DNA of 64,000 bases from Corella eumyota (lineage: Eukaryota > Chordata > Ascidiacea > Phlebobranchia > Corellidae): positions 558,001-622,000 of the forward strand of contig OY720097.1 of the NCBI GenBank assembly GCA_963082875.1. The letters are read 5' to 3'. Within the stretch, counting starts at the first letter, position 1. Every line of letters starts with the position of its first letter. Below are positions 1 through 15,449 of the stretch, in pieces. Made by a program: the position numbers and the translations under genes. The notes under the pieces are model-generated. The model did not search any database. It was not told the DNA's origin and worked only from the letters and a program-made list of their open reading frames with translations.

Positions 1-3000
1 TTTGAGCTAATTTATATTTTGGGTTTAATTAGGTCACGTGATATTTTTGGCTAATGATATTGCATACAAATTTTTTGAAAAAAAATTTTAAATTTTAAAT
101 CGAAAAATATTTGTCTTGTTAGAACTTCACAGGTCCAATTAACGTGTTTACGAAATATTATTTAAAATTATTAATATTCATAAAAGTTATGACACTTTTA
201 TTAAAATTTGATGAAATTTCAAAACCTAAAATTTTATATTTTATTGGGCGCGCATTGGCCTAACTAACATTCAAGATAAAACATTTCGCAAAAATTTCAA
301 GTAGAACAAAAGTTTGAGCTAATTTATATTTTGGGTTTAATTAGGTCACGTGATATTTTTGGCCAATAATATTGCATACAAATTTTTTGAAAAAAATTTT
401 AAATTTTAAATCGAAAAATATTTGTTTTGTTAGAACTCCACAGGTCCAATTAACGTGTTTACGAAATATTTAAAAAAAATATTAATATTCATAAAAGGTA
501 TGACACTTTTATTAAAATTTGATGAAATTTCAAAACCTAAAATTTTATATTTTATTGGGCGCGCATTGGCCTAACTAACATTCAAGATAAAACATTTCGC
601 AAAGATTTCGAGTAGAACAAAAGTTTGAGCTAATTTATATTTTGGGTTTAATTAGGTCACGTGATATTTTTGGCCAATGCTATTGCATATAAATTTTTTG
701 AAAAAAATTTTAAATTTTAAATCGAAAAATATTTGTTTTGTTAGAACTCCACAGGTCCAATTAACGTGTTTACAAAATAAATTTTAAAAATATTAATATT
801 CATAAAAGTTATGACACTTTTATTAAAATTTGATGAAATTTCAAAACCTAAAATTTTATATTTTTTTGGGCGCGCATTGGCCTAACTAACATTCAAGATA
901 AAACATTTCGCAAAAATTTCAAGTAGAACAAAAGTTTGAGCTAATTTATATTTTGGGTTTAATTAGGTCACGTGATATTTTTGGCCAATGATATTGCATA
1001 CAAATTTTTTAAAAATTTTAAATTTTAAATCGAAAAATATTTGTCTTGTTAGAACTCCACAGGTCCAATTAACGTGTTTACGAAATATTATTTAAAAATA
1101 TTAATATTCATAAAAGTTATGACACTTTTATTAAAATTTGATGAAATTTCAAAACCTAAAATTTTATATTTTATTGGGCGCGCATTGGCCTAACTAACAT
1201 TCAAGATAAAACATTTTGCAAAAATTTCAAGTAGAACAAAAGTTTGAGCTAATTTATATTTTGGGTTTAATTAGGTCACGTGATATTTTTGGCCAATGAT
1301 ATTGCATACAAATTTTTTGAAAAAAATTTTAAATTTTAAATCGAAAAATATTTGTTTTGTTAGAACTCCACAGGTCCAATTAACGTATTTATGAAATATA
1401 TTTTAAAAATATTAATATTCATAAAAGTTATGACACTTTTATTAAAATTTGATGAAATTTCAAAACCTAAAATTTTATATTTTATTGGGCGCGCATTGGC
1501 CTAACTAACATTCAAGATAAAACATTTCGCAAAAATTTCAAGTAGAACAAAAGTTTGAGCTAATTTATATTTTGGGTTTAATTAGGTTACGTGATGTTTT
1601 TGGCCAATGATATTGCATACAAATTTTTTGAAAAAAATTTTAAATTTTAAATCGAAAAATATTTGTTTTGTTAGAACTCCACAGGTCCAATTAACGTGTT
1701 TACGAAATGATTTTTAAAAATATTAATATTCATAAAAGTTATGACACTTTTATTAAAATTTGATGAAATTTCAAAACCTAAAATTTTATATTTTATTGGG
1801 CGCGCATTGGCCTAACTAACATTCAAGATAAAACATTTCGCAAAAATTTCAAGTAGAACAAAAGTTTGAGTTAATTTATATTTTGGGTTTAATTAGGTCA
1901 CGTGATATTTTTGGCCAATGATATTGCATACAAATTTTTTGAAAAAAAATTTTAAATTTTAAATCGAAAAATATTTGTCTTGTTAGAACTCCACAGGTCC
2001 AATTAACGTGTTTACGAAATATTATTTAAAAATATTAATATTCATAAAAGTTATGACACTTTTATTAAAATTTGATGAAATTTCAAAACCTAAAATTTTA
2101 TATTTTATTGGGCGCGCATTGGCCTAACTAACATTCAAGATAAAACATTTCGCAAAAATTTCAAGTAGAACAAAAGTTTGAGCTAATTTATATTTTGGGT
2201 TTAATTAGGTCACGTGATATTTTTGGCCAATGATGTTGCATACAAATATTTTGAAAAAAATTAAAAATTTTAAATCGAAAAATATTTGTTTTGTTAGAAC
2301 TTCACAGGTCCAATTAACGTGTTTACAAAATATTTTTTAAAAATATTAATATTCATAAAAGTTATGACACTTTTATTAAAATTTGATGAAATTTCAAAAC
2401 CTAAAATTTTATATTTTATTGGGCGCGCATTGGCCTAACTAACATTCAAGATAAAACATTTCGCAAAAATTTCAAGTAGAACAAAAGTTTGAGCTAATTT
2501 ATATTTTGGGTTTAATTAGGTCACGTGATATTTTTGGCCAATGATATTGCATACAAATTTTTTGAAAAAAAATTTTAAATTTTAAATCGAAAAATATTTG
2601 TCTTGTTAGAACTCCACAGGTCCAATTAACGTGTTTACGAAATATTATTTAAAAATATTAATATTCATAAAAGTTATGACACTTTTATTAAAATTTGATG
2701 AAATTTCAAAACCTAAAATTTTATATTTTATTGGGCGCGCATTGGCCTAACTAACATTCAAGATAAAACATTTCGCAAAAATTTCAAGTAGAACAAAAGT
2801 TTGAGCTAATTTATATTTTGGGTTTAATTAGGTCACGTGATATTTTTGGCCAATGATATTGCATACAAATATTTTGAAAAAAATTAAAAATTTTAAATCG
2901 AAAAATATTTGTTTTGTTAGAACTTCACAGGTCCAATTAACGTGTTTACAAAATATTTTTTTAAAATATTAATATTCATAAAAGTTATGACACTTTTATT

Positions 3001-6000
3001 AAAATTTGATGAAATTTCAAAACCTAAAATTTTATATTTTATTGGGCGCGCATTGGCTTAACTAACATTCAAGATATAACATTTCGCAAAAATTTCAAGT
3101 AGAACAAAAGTTTGAGCTAATTTATATTTTGGGTTTAATTAGGTCACGTGATATTTTTAGCCAATGATATTGCATACAAATTTTTTGAAAAAAATTTTAA
3201 ATTTTAAATCGAAAAATATTTGTTTTGTTAGAACTCCACAGGTCCAATTAACGTGTTTACAAAATATTTTTTAAAAATATTAATATTCATAAAAGTTATG
3301 ACACTTTTATTAAAATTTGATGAAATTTCAAAACCTAAAATTTTATATTTTATTGGGCGCGAATTGGCCTAACTAACATTCAAGATAAAACATTTTGCAA
3401 AAATTTCAAGTAGAACAAAAGTTTGAGCTAATTTATATTTTGGGTTTAATTAGGTCACGTGATATTTTTGGCCAATGATATTGCATACAAATTTTTTGAA
3501 AAAAAAATTTTAAATTTTAAATGGAAAAATATTTGTCTTGTTAGAACTCCACAGGTCCAATTAACGTGTTTACGAAATATTATTTAAAAATATTAATATT
3601 CATAAAAGTTATGACACTTTTATTAAAATTTGATGAAATTTCAAAACCTAAAATTTTATATTTTATTGGGCGCGCATTGGCCTAACTAACATTCAAGATA
3701 AAACATTTCGCAAAAATTTCAAGTAGAACAAAAGTTTGAGCTAATTTATATTTTGGGTTTAATTAGGTCACGTGATATTTTTGGCCAATGATATTGCATA
3801 CAAATATTTTGAAAAAAATTAAAAATTTTAAATCGAAAAATATTTGTTTTGTTAGAACCGCACAGGTCCAATTAACGTGTTTACAAAATATTTTTTAAAA
3901 ATATTAATATTCATAAAAGTTATGACACTTTTATTAAAATTTGATGAAATTTCAAAACCTAAAATTTTATATTTTATTGGGCGCGCATTGGCCTAACTAA
4001 CATTCAAGATAAAACATTTCGCAAAAATTTCAAGTAGAACAAAAGTTTGAGCTAATTTATATTTTGGGTTTAATTAGGTCACGTGATATTTTTGGCCAAT
4101 GATATTGCATACAAATTTTTTGAAAAAAAATTTTAAATTTTAAATCAAAAAATATTTGTCTTGTTAGAACTCCACAAGTCCAATTAACGTGTTTACGAAA
4201 TATTATTTAAAAATATTAATATTCATAAAAGTTATGACACTTTTATTAAAATTTGATGAAATTTCAAAACCTAAAATTTTATATTTTATTGGGCGCGCAT
4301 TGGCCTAACTAACATTCAAGATAAAACATTTCGCAAAAATTTCAAGTAGAACAAAAGTTTGAGCTAATTTATATTTTGGGTTTAATTAGGTCACGTGATA
4401 TTTTTGGCCAATGATATTGCATACAAATATTTTGAAAAAAATTAAAAAATTTAAATCGAAAAATATTTGTTTTGTTAGAACTTCACAGGTCCAATTAACG
4501 GTTTTACAAAATATTTTTTAAAAATATTAATATTCATAAAAGTTATGACACTTTTATTAAAATTTGATGAAATTTCAAAACCTAAAATTTTATATTTTAT
4601 TGGGCGCGCATTGGCTTAACTAACATTCAAGATAAAACATTTTGCAAAAATTTCAAGTAGAACAAAAGTTTGAGCTAATTTATATTTTGGGTTTAATTAG
4701 GTCACGTGATATTTTTAGCCAATGATATTGCATACAAATTTTTTGAAAAAAATTTTAAATTTTAAATCGAAAAATATTTGTTTTGTTAGAACTCCACAGG
4801 TCCAATTAACGTGTTTACAAAATATTTTTTAAAAATATTAATATTCATAAAAGTTATGACACTTTTATTAAAATTTGATGAAATTTCAAAACCTAAAATT
4901 TTATATTTTATTGGGCGCGCATTGGCCTAACTAACATTCAAGATAAAACATTTCGCAAAAATTTAAAGTAGAACAAAAGTTTGAGCTAATTTATATTTTG
5001 GGTTTAATTAAGTCACGTGATATTTTTGGCCAATGATATTGCATACAAATTTTTTGAAAAAAAATTTTAAATTTTAAATCGAAAAATATTTGTCTTGTTA
5101 GAACTCCACAGGTCCAATTAACGTGTTTACGAAATATTATTTAAAAATATTAATATTCATAAAAGTTATGACACTTTTATTAAAATTTGATGAAATTTCA
5201 AAACCTAAAATTTTATATTTTATTGGGCGCGCATTGGCCTAACTAACATTCAAGATAAAACATTTCGCAAAAATTTCAAGTAGAACAAAAGTTTGAGCTA
5301 ATTTATATTTTGGGTTTAATTAGGTCACGTGATATTTTTGGCCAATGATATTGCATACAAATATTTTGAAAAAAATTAAAAATTTTAAATCGAAAAATAT
5401 TTGTTTTGTTAGAACTTCACAGGTCCAATTAACGTGTTTACAAAATATTTTTTAAAAATATTAATATTCATAAAAGTTATGACACTTTTATTAAAATTTG
5501 ATGAAATTTCAAAACCTAAAATTTTATATTTTATTGGGCGCGCATTGGCCTAACTAACATTCAAGATAAAACATTTCGCAAAAATTTCAAGTAGAACAAA
5601 AGTTTGAGCTAATTTATATTTTAGGTTTAATTAGGTCACGTGATATTTTTGGCCAATGATATTGCATACAAATTTTTTGAAAAAAAATTTTAAATTTTAA
5701 ATCGAAAAATATTTGTCTTGTTAGAACTCCACAGGTCCAATTAACGTGTTTACGAAATATTATTTAAAAATATTAATATTCATAAAAGTTATGACACTTT
5801 TATTAAAATTTGATGAAATTTCAAAACCTAAAATTTTATATTTTATTGGGCGCGCATTGGCCTAACTAACATTCAAGATAAAACATTTCGCAAAAATTTC
5901 AAGTAGAACAAAAGTTTGAGCTAATTTATATTTTGGGTTTAATTAGGTCACGTGATATTTTTGGCCAATGATATTGCATACAAATATTTTGAAAAAAATT

Positions 6001-9000
6001 AAAAATTTTAAATCGAAAAATATTTGTTTTGTTAGAACTTCACAGGTCCAATTAACGTGTTTACAAAATATTTTTTAAAAATATTAATATTCATAAAAGT
6101 TATGACACTTTTATTAAAATTTGATGAAATTTCAAAACCTAAAATTTTATATTTTATTGGGCGCGCATTGGCCTAACTAACATTCAAGATAAAACATTTC
6201 GCAAAAATTTCAAGTAGAACAAAAGTTTGAGCTAATTTATATTTTGGGTTTAATTAGGTCACGTGATATTTTTGGCCAATGATATTGCATACAAATATTT
6301 TGAAAAAAATTAAAAATTTTAAATCGAAAAATATTTGTTTTGTTAGAACTTCACAGGTCCAATTAACGTGTTTACAAAATATTTTTTAAAAATATTAATA
6401 TTCATAAAAGTTATGACACTTTTATTAAAATTTGATGAAATTTCAAAACCTAAAATTTTATATTTTATTGGGCGCGCATTGGCCTAACTAACATTCAAGA
6501 TAAAACATTTCGCAAAAATTTCAAGTAGAACAAAAGTTTGAGCTAATTTATATTTTGGGTTTAATTAGGTCACGTGATATTTTTAGCCAATGATATTGCA
6601 TACAAATTTTTTGAAAAAAATTTTAAATTTTAAATCGAAAAATATTTGTTTTGTTAGAACTCCACAGGTCCAATTAACGTGTTTACAAAATATTTTTTAA
6701 AAATATTAATATTCATAAAAGTTATGACACTTTTATTAAAATTTGATGAAATTTCAAAACCTAAAATTTTATATTTTATTGGGCGCGCATTGGCCTAACT
6801 AACATTCAAGATAAAACATTTCGCAAAAATTTAAAGTAGAACAAAAGTTTGAGCTAATTTATATTTTGGGTTTAATTAAGTCACGTGATATTTTTGGCCA
6901 ATGATATTGCATACAAATTTTTTGAAAAAAAATTTTAAATTTTAAATCGAAAAATATTTGTCTTGTTAGAACTCCACAGGTCCAATTAACGTGTTTACGA
7001 AATATTATTTAAAAATATTAATATTCATAAAAGTTATGACACTTTTATTAAAATTTGATGAAATTTCAAAACCTAAAATTTTATATTTTATTGGGCGCGC
7101 ATTGGCCTAACTAACATTCAAGATAAAACATTTCGCAAAAATTTCAAGTAGAACAAAAGTTTGAGCTAATTTATATTTTGGGTTTAATTAGGTCACGTGA
7201 TATTTTTGGCCAATGATATTGCATACAAATATTTTGAAAAAAATTAAAAATTTTAAATCGAAAAATATTTGTTTTGTTAGAACTTCACAGGTCCAATTAA
7301 CGTGTTTACAAAATATTTTTTAAAAATATTAATATTCATAAAAGTTATGACACTTTTATTAAAATTTGATGAAATTTCAAAACCTAAAATTTTATATTTT
7401 ATTGGGCGCGCATTGGCCTAACTAACATTCAAGATAAAACATTTCGCAAAAATTTCAAGTAGAACAAAAGTTTGAGCTAATTTATATTTTAGGTTTAATT
7501 AGGTCACGTGATATTTTTGGCCAATGATATTGCATACAAATTTTTTGAAAAAAAATTTTAAATTTTAAATCGAAAAATATTTGTCTTGTTAGAACTCCAC
7601 AGGTCCAATTAACGTGTTTACGAAATATTATTTAAAAATATTAATATTCATAAAAGTTATGACACTTTTATTAAAATTTGATGAAATTTCAAAACCTAAA
7701 ATTTTATATTTTATTGGGCGCGCATTGGCCTAACTAACATTCAAGATAAAACATTTCGCAAAAATTTCAAGTAGAACAAAAGTTTGAGCTAATTTATATT
7801 TTGGGTTTAATTAGGTCACGTGATATTTTTGGCCAATGATATTGCATACAAATATTTTGAAAAAAATTAAAAATTTTAAATCGAAAAATATTTGTTTTGT
7901 TAGAACTTCACAGGTCCAATTAACGTGTTTACAAAATATTTTTTAAAAATATTAATATTCATAAAAGTTATGACACTTTTATTAAAATTTGATGAAATTT
8001 CAAAACCTAAAATTTTATATTTTATTGGGCGCGCATTGGCCTAACTAACATTCAAGATAAAACATTTCGCAAAAATTTCAAGTAGAACAAAAGTTTGAGC
8101 TAATTTATATTTTGGGTTTAATTAGGTCACGTGATATTTTTGGCCAATGATATTGCATACAAATATTTTGAAAAAAATTAAAAATTTTAAATCGAAAAAT
8201 ATTTGTTTTGTTAGAACTTCACAGGTCCAATTAACGTGTTTACAAAATATTTTTTAAAAATATTAATATTCATAAAAGTTATGACACTTTTATTAAAATT
8301 TGATGAAATTTCAAAACCTAAAATTTTATATTTTATTGGGCGCGCATTGGCCTAACTAACATTCAAGATAAAACATTTCGCAAAAATTTCAAGTAGAACA
8401 AAAGTTTGAGCTAATTTATATTTTGGGTTTAATTAGGTCACGTGATATTTTTGGCCAATGATATTGCATACAAATTTTTTGAAAAAAAATTTTAAATTTT
8501 AAATCGAAAAATATTTGTCTTGTTAGAACTCCACAGGTCCAATTAACGTGTTTACGAAATATTATTTAAAAATATTAATATTCATAAAAGTTATGACACT
8601 TTTATTAAAATTTGATGAAATTTCAAAACCTAAAATTTTATATTTTATTGGGCGCGCATTGGCCTAACTAACATTCAAGATAAAACATTTCGCAAAAATT
8701 TCAAGTAGAACAAAAGTTTGAGCTAATTTATATTTTGGGTTTAATTAGGTCACGTAATATTTTTGGCCAATGATATTGCATACAAATATTTTGAAAAAAA
8801 TTAAAAATTTTAAATCGAAAAATATTTGTTTTGTTAGAACTTCACAGGTCCAATTAATGTGTTTACAAAATATTTTTTAAAAATATTAATATTCATAAAA
8901 GTTATGACACTTTTATTAAAATTTGATGAAATTTCAAAACCTAAAATTTTATATTTTATTGGGCGCGCATTGGCCTAACTAACATTCAAGATAAAACATT

Positions 9001-12000
9001 TCGCAAAAATTTCAAGTAGAACAAAAGTTTGAGCTAATTTATATTTTGGGTTTAATTAGGTCACGTGATATTTTTGGCCAATGATATTGCATACAAATTT
9101 TTTGAAAAAAAATTTTAAATTTTAAATCGAAAAATATTTGTCTTGTTAGAACTCCACAGGTCCAATTAACGTGTTTACGAAATATTATTTAAAAATATTA
9201 ATATTCATAAAAGTTATGACACTTTTATTAAAATTTGATGAAATTTCAAAACCTAAAATTTTATATTTTATTGGGCGCGCATTGGCCTAACTAACATTCA
9301 AGATAAAACATTTCGCAAAAATTTCAAGTAGAACAAAAGTTTGAGCTAATTTATATTTTGGGTTTAATTAGGTCACGTGATATTTTTGGCCAATGATATT
9401 GCATACAAATATTTTGAAAAAAATTAAAAATTTTAAATCGAAAAATATTTGTTTTGTTAGAACTTCACAGGTCCAATTAACGTGTTTACAAAATATTTTT
9501 TAAAAATATTAATATTCATAAAAGTTATGACACTTTTATTAAAATTTGATGAAATTTCAAAACCTAAAATTTTATATTTTATTGGGCGCGCATTGGCCTA
9601 ACTAACATTCAAGATAAAACATTTCGCAAAAATTTCAAGTAGAACAAAAGTTTGAGCTAATTTATATTTTGGGTTTAATTAGGTCACGTGATATTTTTGG
9701 CCAATGATATTGCATACAAATTTTTTGAAAAAAAATTTTAAATTTTAAATCGAAAAATATTTGTCTTGTTAGAACTCCACAGGTCCAATTAACGTGTTTA
9801 CGAAATATTATTTAAAAATATTAATATTCATAAAAGTTATGACACTTTTATTAAAATTTGATGAAATTTCAAAACCTAAAATTTTATATTTTATTGGGCG
9901 CGCATTGGCCTAACTAACATTCAAGATAAAACATTTCGCAAAAATTTCAAGTAGAACAAAAGTTTGAGCTAATTTATATTTTGGGTTTAATTAGGTCACG
10001 TAATATTTTTGGCCAATGATATTGCATACAAATATTTTGAAAAAAATTAAAAATTTTAAATCGAAAAATATTTGTTTTGTTAGAACTTCACAGGTCCAAT
10101 TAATGTGTTTACAAAATATTTTTTAAAAATATTAATATTCATAAAAGTTATGACACTTTTATTAAAATTTGATGAAATTTCAAAACCTAAAATTTTATAT
10201 TTTATTGGGCGCGCATTGGCCTAACTAACATTCAAGATAAAACATTTCGCAAAAATTTCAAGTAGAACAAAAGTTTGAGCTAATTTATATTTTGGGTTTA
10301 ATTAGGTCACGTGATATTTTTGGCCAATGATATTGCATACAAATTTTTTGAAAAAAAATTTTAAATTTTAAATCGAAAAATATTTGTCTTGTTAGAACTC
10401 CACAGGTCCAATTAACGTGTTTACGAAATATTATTTAAAAATATTAATATTCATAAAAGTTATGACACTTTTATTAAAATTTGATGAAATTTCAAAACCT
10501 AAAATTTTATATTTTATTGGGCGCGCATTGGCCTAACTAACATTCAAGATAAAACATTTCGCAAAAATTTCAAGTAGAACAAAAGTTTGAGCTAATTTAT
10601 ATTTTGGGTTTAATTAGGTCACGTGATATTTTTGGCCAATGATATTGCATACAAATATTTTGAAAAAAATTAAAAATTTTAAATCGAAAAATATTTGTTT
10701 TGTTAGAACTTCACAGGTCCAATTAACGTGTTTACAAAATATTTTTTAAAAATATTAATATTCATAAAAGTTATGACACTTTTATTAAAATTTGATGAAA
10801 TTTCAAAACCTAAAATTTTATATTTTATTGGGCGCGCATTGGCCTAACTAACATTCAAGATAAAACATTTCGCAAAAATTTCAAGTAGAACAAAAGTTTG
10901 AGCTAATTTATATTTTGGGTTTAATTAGGTCACGTGATATTTTTGGCCAATGATATTGCATACAAATTTTTTGAAAAAAAATTTTAAATTTTAAATCGAA
11001 AAATATTTGTCTTGTTAGAACTCCACAGGTCCAATTAACGTGTTTACGAAATATTATTTAAAAATATTAATATTCATAAAAGTTATGACACTTTTATTAA
11101 AATTTGATGAAATTTCAAAACCTAAAATTTTATATTTTATTGGGCGCGCATTGGCCTAACTAACATTCAAGATAAAACATTTCGCAAAAATTTCAAGTAG
11201 AACAAAAGTTTGAGCTAATTTATATTTTGGGTTTAATTATGTCACGTGATATTTTTGGCCAATGATATTGCATACAAATATTTTGAAAAAAATTAAAAAT
11301 TTTAAATCGAAAAATATTTGTTTTGTTAGAACTTCACAGGTCCAATTAACGTGTTTACAAAATATTTTTTAAAAATATTAATATTCATAAAAGTTATGAC
11401 ACTTTTATTAAAATTTGATGAAATTTCAAAACCTAAAATTTTATATTTTATTGGGCGCGCATTGGCCTAACTAACATTCAAGATAAAACATTTTGCAAAA
11501 ATTTCAAGTAGAACAAAAGTTTGAGCTAATTTATATTTTGAGTTTAATTAGGTCACGTGATATTTTTGGCCAATGATATTGCATACAAATTTTTTGAAAA
11601 AAAATTTTAAATTTTAAATCGAAAAATATTTGTCTTGTTAGAACTCCACAGGTCCAATTAACGTGTTTACGAAATATTATTTAAAAATATTAATATTCAT
11701 AAAAGTTATGACACTTTTATTAAAATTTGATGAAATTTCAAAACCTAAAATTTTATATTTTATTGGGCGCGCATTGGCCTAACTAACATTCAAGATAAAA
11801 CATTTCGCAAAAATTTCAAGTAGAACAAAAGTTTGAGCTAATTTATATTTTGGGTTTAATTAGGTCACGTGATATTTTTGGCCAATGATATTGCATACAA
11901 ATATTTTGAAAAAAATTAAAAATTTTAAATCGAAAAATATTTGTTTTGTTAGAACTTCACAGGTCCAATTAACGTGTTTACAAAATATTTTTTAAAAATA

Positions 12001-15000
12001 TTAATATTCATAAAAGTTATGACACTTTTATTAAAATTTGATGAAATTTCAAAACCTAAAATTTTATATTTTATTGGGCGCGCATTGGCTTAACTAACAT
12101 TCAAGATAAAACATTTCGCAAAAATTTCAAGTAGAACAAAAGTTTGAGCTAATTTATATTTTGGGTTTAATTAGGTCACGTGATATTTTTGGCCAATGAT
12201 ATTGCATACAAATATTTTGAAAAAAATTAAAAATTTTAAATCGAAAAATATTTGTTTTGTTAGAACTTCACAGGTCCAATTAATGTGTTTACAAAATATT
12301 TTTTAAAAATATTAATATTCATAAAAGTTATGACACTTTTATTAAAATTTGATGAAATTTCAAAACCTAAAATTTTATATTTTATTGGGCGCGCATTGGC
12401 CTAACTAACATTCAAGATAAAACATTTCGCAAAAATTTCAAGTAGAACAAAAGTTTGAGCTAATTTATATTTTGGGTTTAATTAGGTCACGTGATATTTT
12501 TGGCCAATGATATTGCATACAAATTTTTTGAAAAAAAATTTTAAATTTTAAATCGAAAAATATTTGTCTTGTTAGAACTCCACAGGTCCAATTAACGTGT
12601 TTACGAAATATTATTTAAAAATATTAATATTCATAAAAGTTATGACACTTTTATTAAAATTTGATGAAATTTCAAAACCTAAAATTTTATATTTTATTGG
12701 GCGCGCATTGGCCTAACTAACATTCAAGATAAAACATTTCGCAAAAATTTCAAGTAGAACAAAAGTTTGAGCTAATTTATATTTTGGGTTTAATTAGGTC
12801 ACGTGATATTTTTGGCCAATGATATTGCATACAAATATTTTGAAAAAAATTAAAAATTTTAAATCGAAAAATATTTGTTTTGTTAGAACTTCACAGGTCC
12901 AATTAACGTGTTTACAAAATATTTTTTAAAAATATTAATATTCATAAAAGTTATGACACTTTTATTAAAATTTGATGAAATTTCAAAACCTAAAATTTTA
13001 TATTTTATTGGGCGCGCATTGGCCTAACTAACATTCAAGATAAAACATTTCGCAAAAATTTCAAGTAGAACAAAAGTTTGAGCTAATTTATATTTTGGGT
13101 TTAATTAGGTCACGTGATATTTTTGGCCAATGATATTGCATACAAATTTTTTGAAAAAAAATTTTAAATTTTAAATCGAAAAATATTTGTCTTGTTAGAA
13201 CTCCACAGGTCCAATTAACGTGTTTACGAAATATTATTTAAAAATATTAATATTCATAAAAGTTATGACACTTTTATTAAAATTTGATGAAATTTCAAAA
13301 CCTAAAATTTTATATTTTATTGGGCGCGCATTGGCCTAACTAACATTCAAGATAAAACATTTCGCAAAAATTTCAAGTAGAACAAAAGTTTGAGCTAATT
13401 TATATTTTGGGTTTAATTATGTCACGTGATATTTTTGGCCAATGATATTGCATACAAATATTTTGAAAAAAATTAAAAATTTTAAATCGAAAAATATTTG
13501 TTTTGTTAGAACTTCACAGGTCCAATTAACGTGTTTACAAAATATTTTTTTAAAATATTAATATTCATAAAAGTTATGACACTTTTATTAAAATTTGATG
13601 AAATTTCAAAACCTAAAATTTTATATTTTATTGGGCGCGCATTGGCCTAACTAACATTCAAGATAAAACATTTTGCAAAAATTTCAAGTAGAACAAAAGT
13701 TTGAGCTAATTTATATTTTGAGTTTAATTAGGTCACGTGATATTTTTGGCCAATGATATTGCATACAAATTTTTTGAAAAAAAATTTTAAATTTTAAATC
13801 GAAAAATATTTGTCTTGTTAGAACTCCACAGGTCCAATTAACGTGTTTACGAAATATTATTTAAAAATATTAATATTCATAAAAGTTATGACACTTTTAT
13901 TAAAATTTGATGAAATTTCAAAACCTAAAATTTTATATTTTATTGGGCGCGCATGGGCCTAACTAACATTCAAGATAAAACATTTCGCAAAAATTTCAAG
14001 TAGAACAAAAGTTTGAGCTAATTTATATTTTGGGTTTAATTAGGTCACGTGATATTTTTGGCCAATGATATTTGCATATAAGTTTTTTGAAAAAAATTTT
14101 AAATTTTAAATCGAAAAATATTTGTTTTGTTAGAACTCCACAGGTCCAATTAACGTGTTTACGAAATATTATTTAAAAATATTAATATTCATAAAAGTTA
14201 TGACACTTTTATTAAAATTTGATGAAATTTCAAAACCTAAAATTTTATATTTTATTGGGCGCGCATTGGCCTAACTAACATTCAAGATAAAACATTTCGC
14301 AAAAATTTCAAGTAGAACAATAGTTTGAGCTAATTTATATTTTGGGTTTAATTAGGTCACGTGATATTTTTAGCCAATGCTATTGCATATAAATTTTTAG
14401 AAAAAAATAAAAAATTTTAAGTTAAAAAATATTTGTTCTATTAGAACCGCACAGGTCCAATCAACGTGTTTACGAAATATTTTTTAAAAATATTAATATT
14501 CATAAAAGTTTTAACACTTTTATTAAAATTTGATGAAATTTCAAAACCTAAAATTTTAAATTTTATTGGGCGCGCATTGGCTTAAATAACATTCAAGATA
14601 AAACATTTCGCAAAAATTTCAAGTAGAACAAAAGTTTGAGTTAATTTATATTTTGGGTTTAATTAGGTCACGTGATTTTTTTGGCCAATGATATTGCATA
14701 CAAATTTTTTGAAAAAAATTTAAAATTTTAAATCGAAAAATATTTATTTTGTTAGAACTCCACAGGTCCAATTAACGTGTTTACAAAATATTTTTTAAAA
14801 ATATTAATATTCATAAAAGTTATGACACTTTTATTAAAATTTGATAAAATTTCAAAACCTAAATTTTTATATTTTATTGGGCGCGCATTGGCCTAACTAA
14901 CATTCAAGATAAAACATTTCGCAAAAATTTCAAGTAGAACAAAAGTTTGAGCCAATTTATACTTTGGGTTTAATTAGGTCACGTGATATTTTTGGCCAAT

Positions 15001-15370
15001 GATATTGCATACAAATTTTTTGAAAAAATTTTTAAATTTTAAATCGAAAAATATTTGTTTTGTTAGAACTTCACAGGTCCAATTAACGTGTTTACAAAAT
15101 ATTTTTTAAAAATATTAATATTCATAAAAGTTATGACACTTTTATTAAAATTTGATGAAATTTTAAAACCTAAAATTTTATATTTTATTGGGCGCGCATT
15201 GGCCTCACTAACCTTTAAGATAAAACATTTCGCAAAATTTTCAAGTAGAACAAAAGTTTGAGCTAATTTATATTTTGGGTTTAATTAGGTCACGTGATAT
15301 TTTTAGCCAATGCTATTGCATATAAATTTTTTGAAAACAATAAAAAATTTTAAATCGAAAAATAATTGTT
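1..15370. repeat. Tandem satellite array, about 311-bp unit, about 49 copies
   Basis: The whole interval is one head-to-tail repeat. Unit starts (marked by TTTGAGCTAATTTATATT) fall at 1, 313, 624, 935, 1243, 1554, 1866 and so on, about every 311 bp, to about 15257. Each unit carries GGTCACGTGAT, GGGCGCGCATTGGCC and AT-rich blocks. Three main unit types can be told apart: A (TGTCTTG, CTCCACAGG, TTTACGAAATATTA), B (AAATATTTTG, CTTCACAGG, TTTACAAAATA) and C (TTTTTAGCC with A-like AT block). From about 1866 to 14010 they run mostly as ABAB with C or an extra B interspersed, and neighbours are nearly identical. The first six and last four units are more diverged, as expected for edges of an array homogenised by unequal crossing-over. 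Position 1 is already inside the array, so it continues to the left. No coding potential is seen. It could be pericentromeric or heterochromatic satellite DNA; that part is inference. Confidence 0.97.
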
Positions 15371-15449
15371 CTGTTTAAACCGAATCTTTTGTGTTTCTAA
15401 ATATTTTTGCAAAATATTTTTTTTCGAAGGTTAAATAGACTCACGCCTG

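Noticed and set aside
1-15370. Coding potential or an LTR-type array
   Set aside because: No long open frames, no terminal repeats or protein motifs; only head-to-tail satellite units are present.
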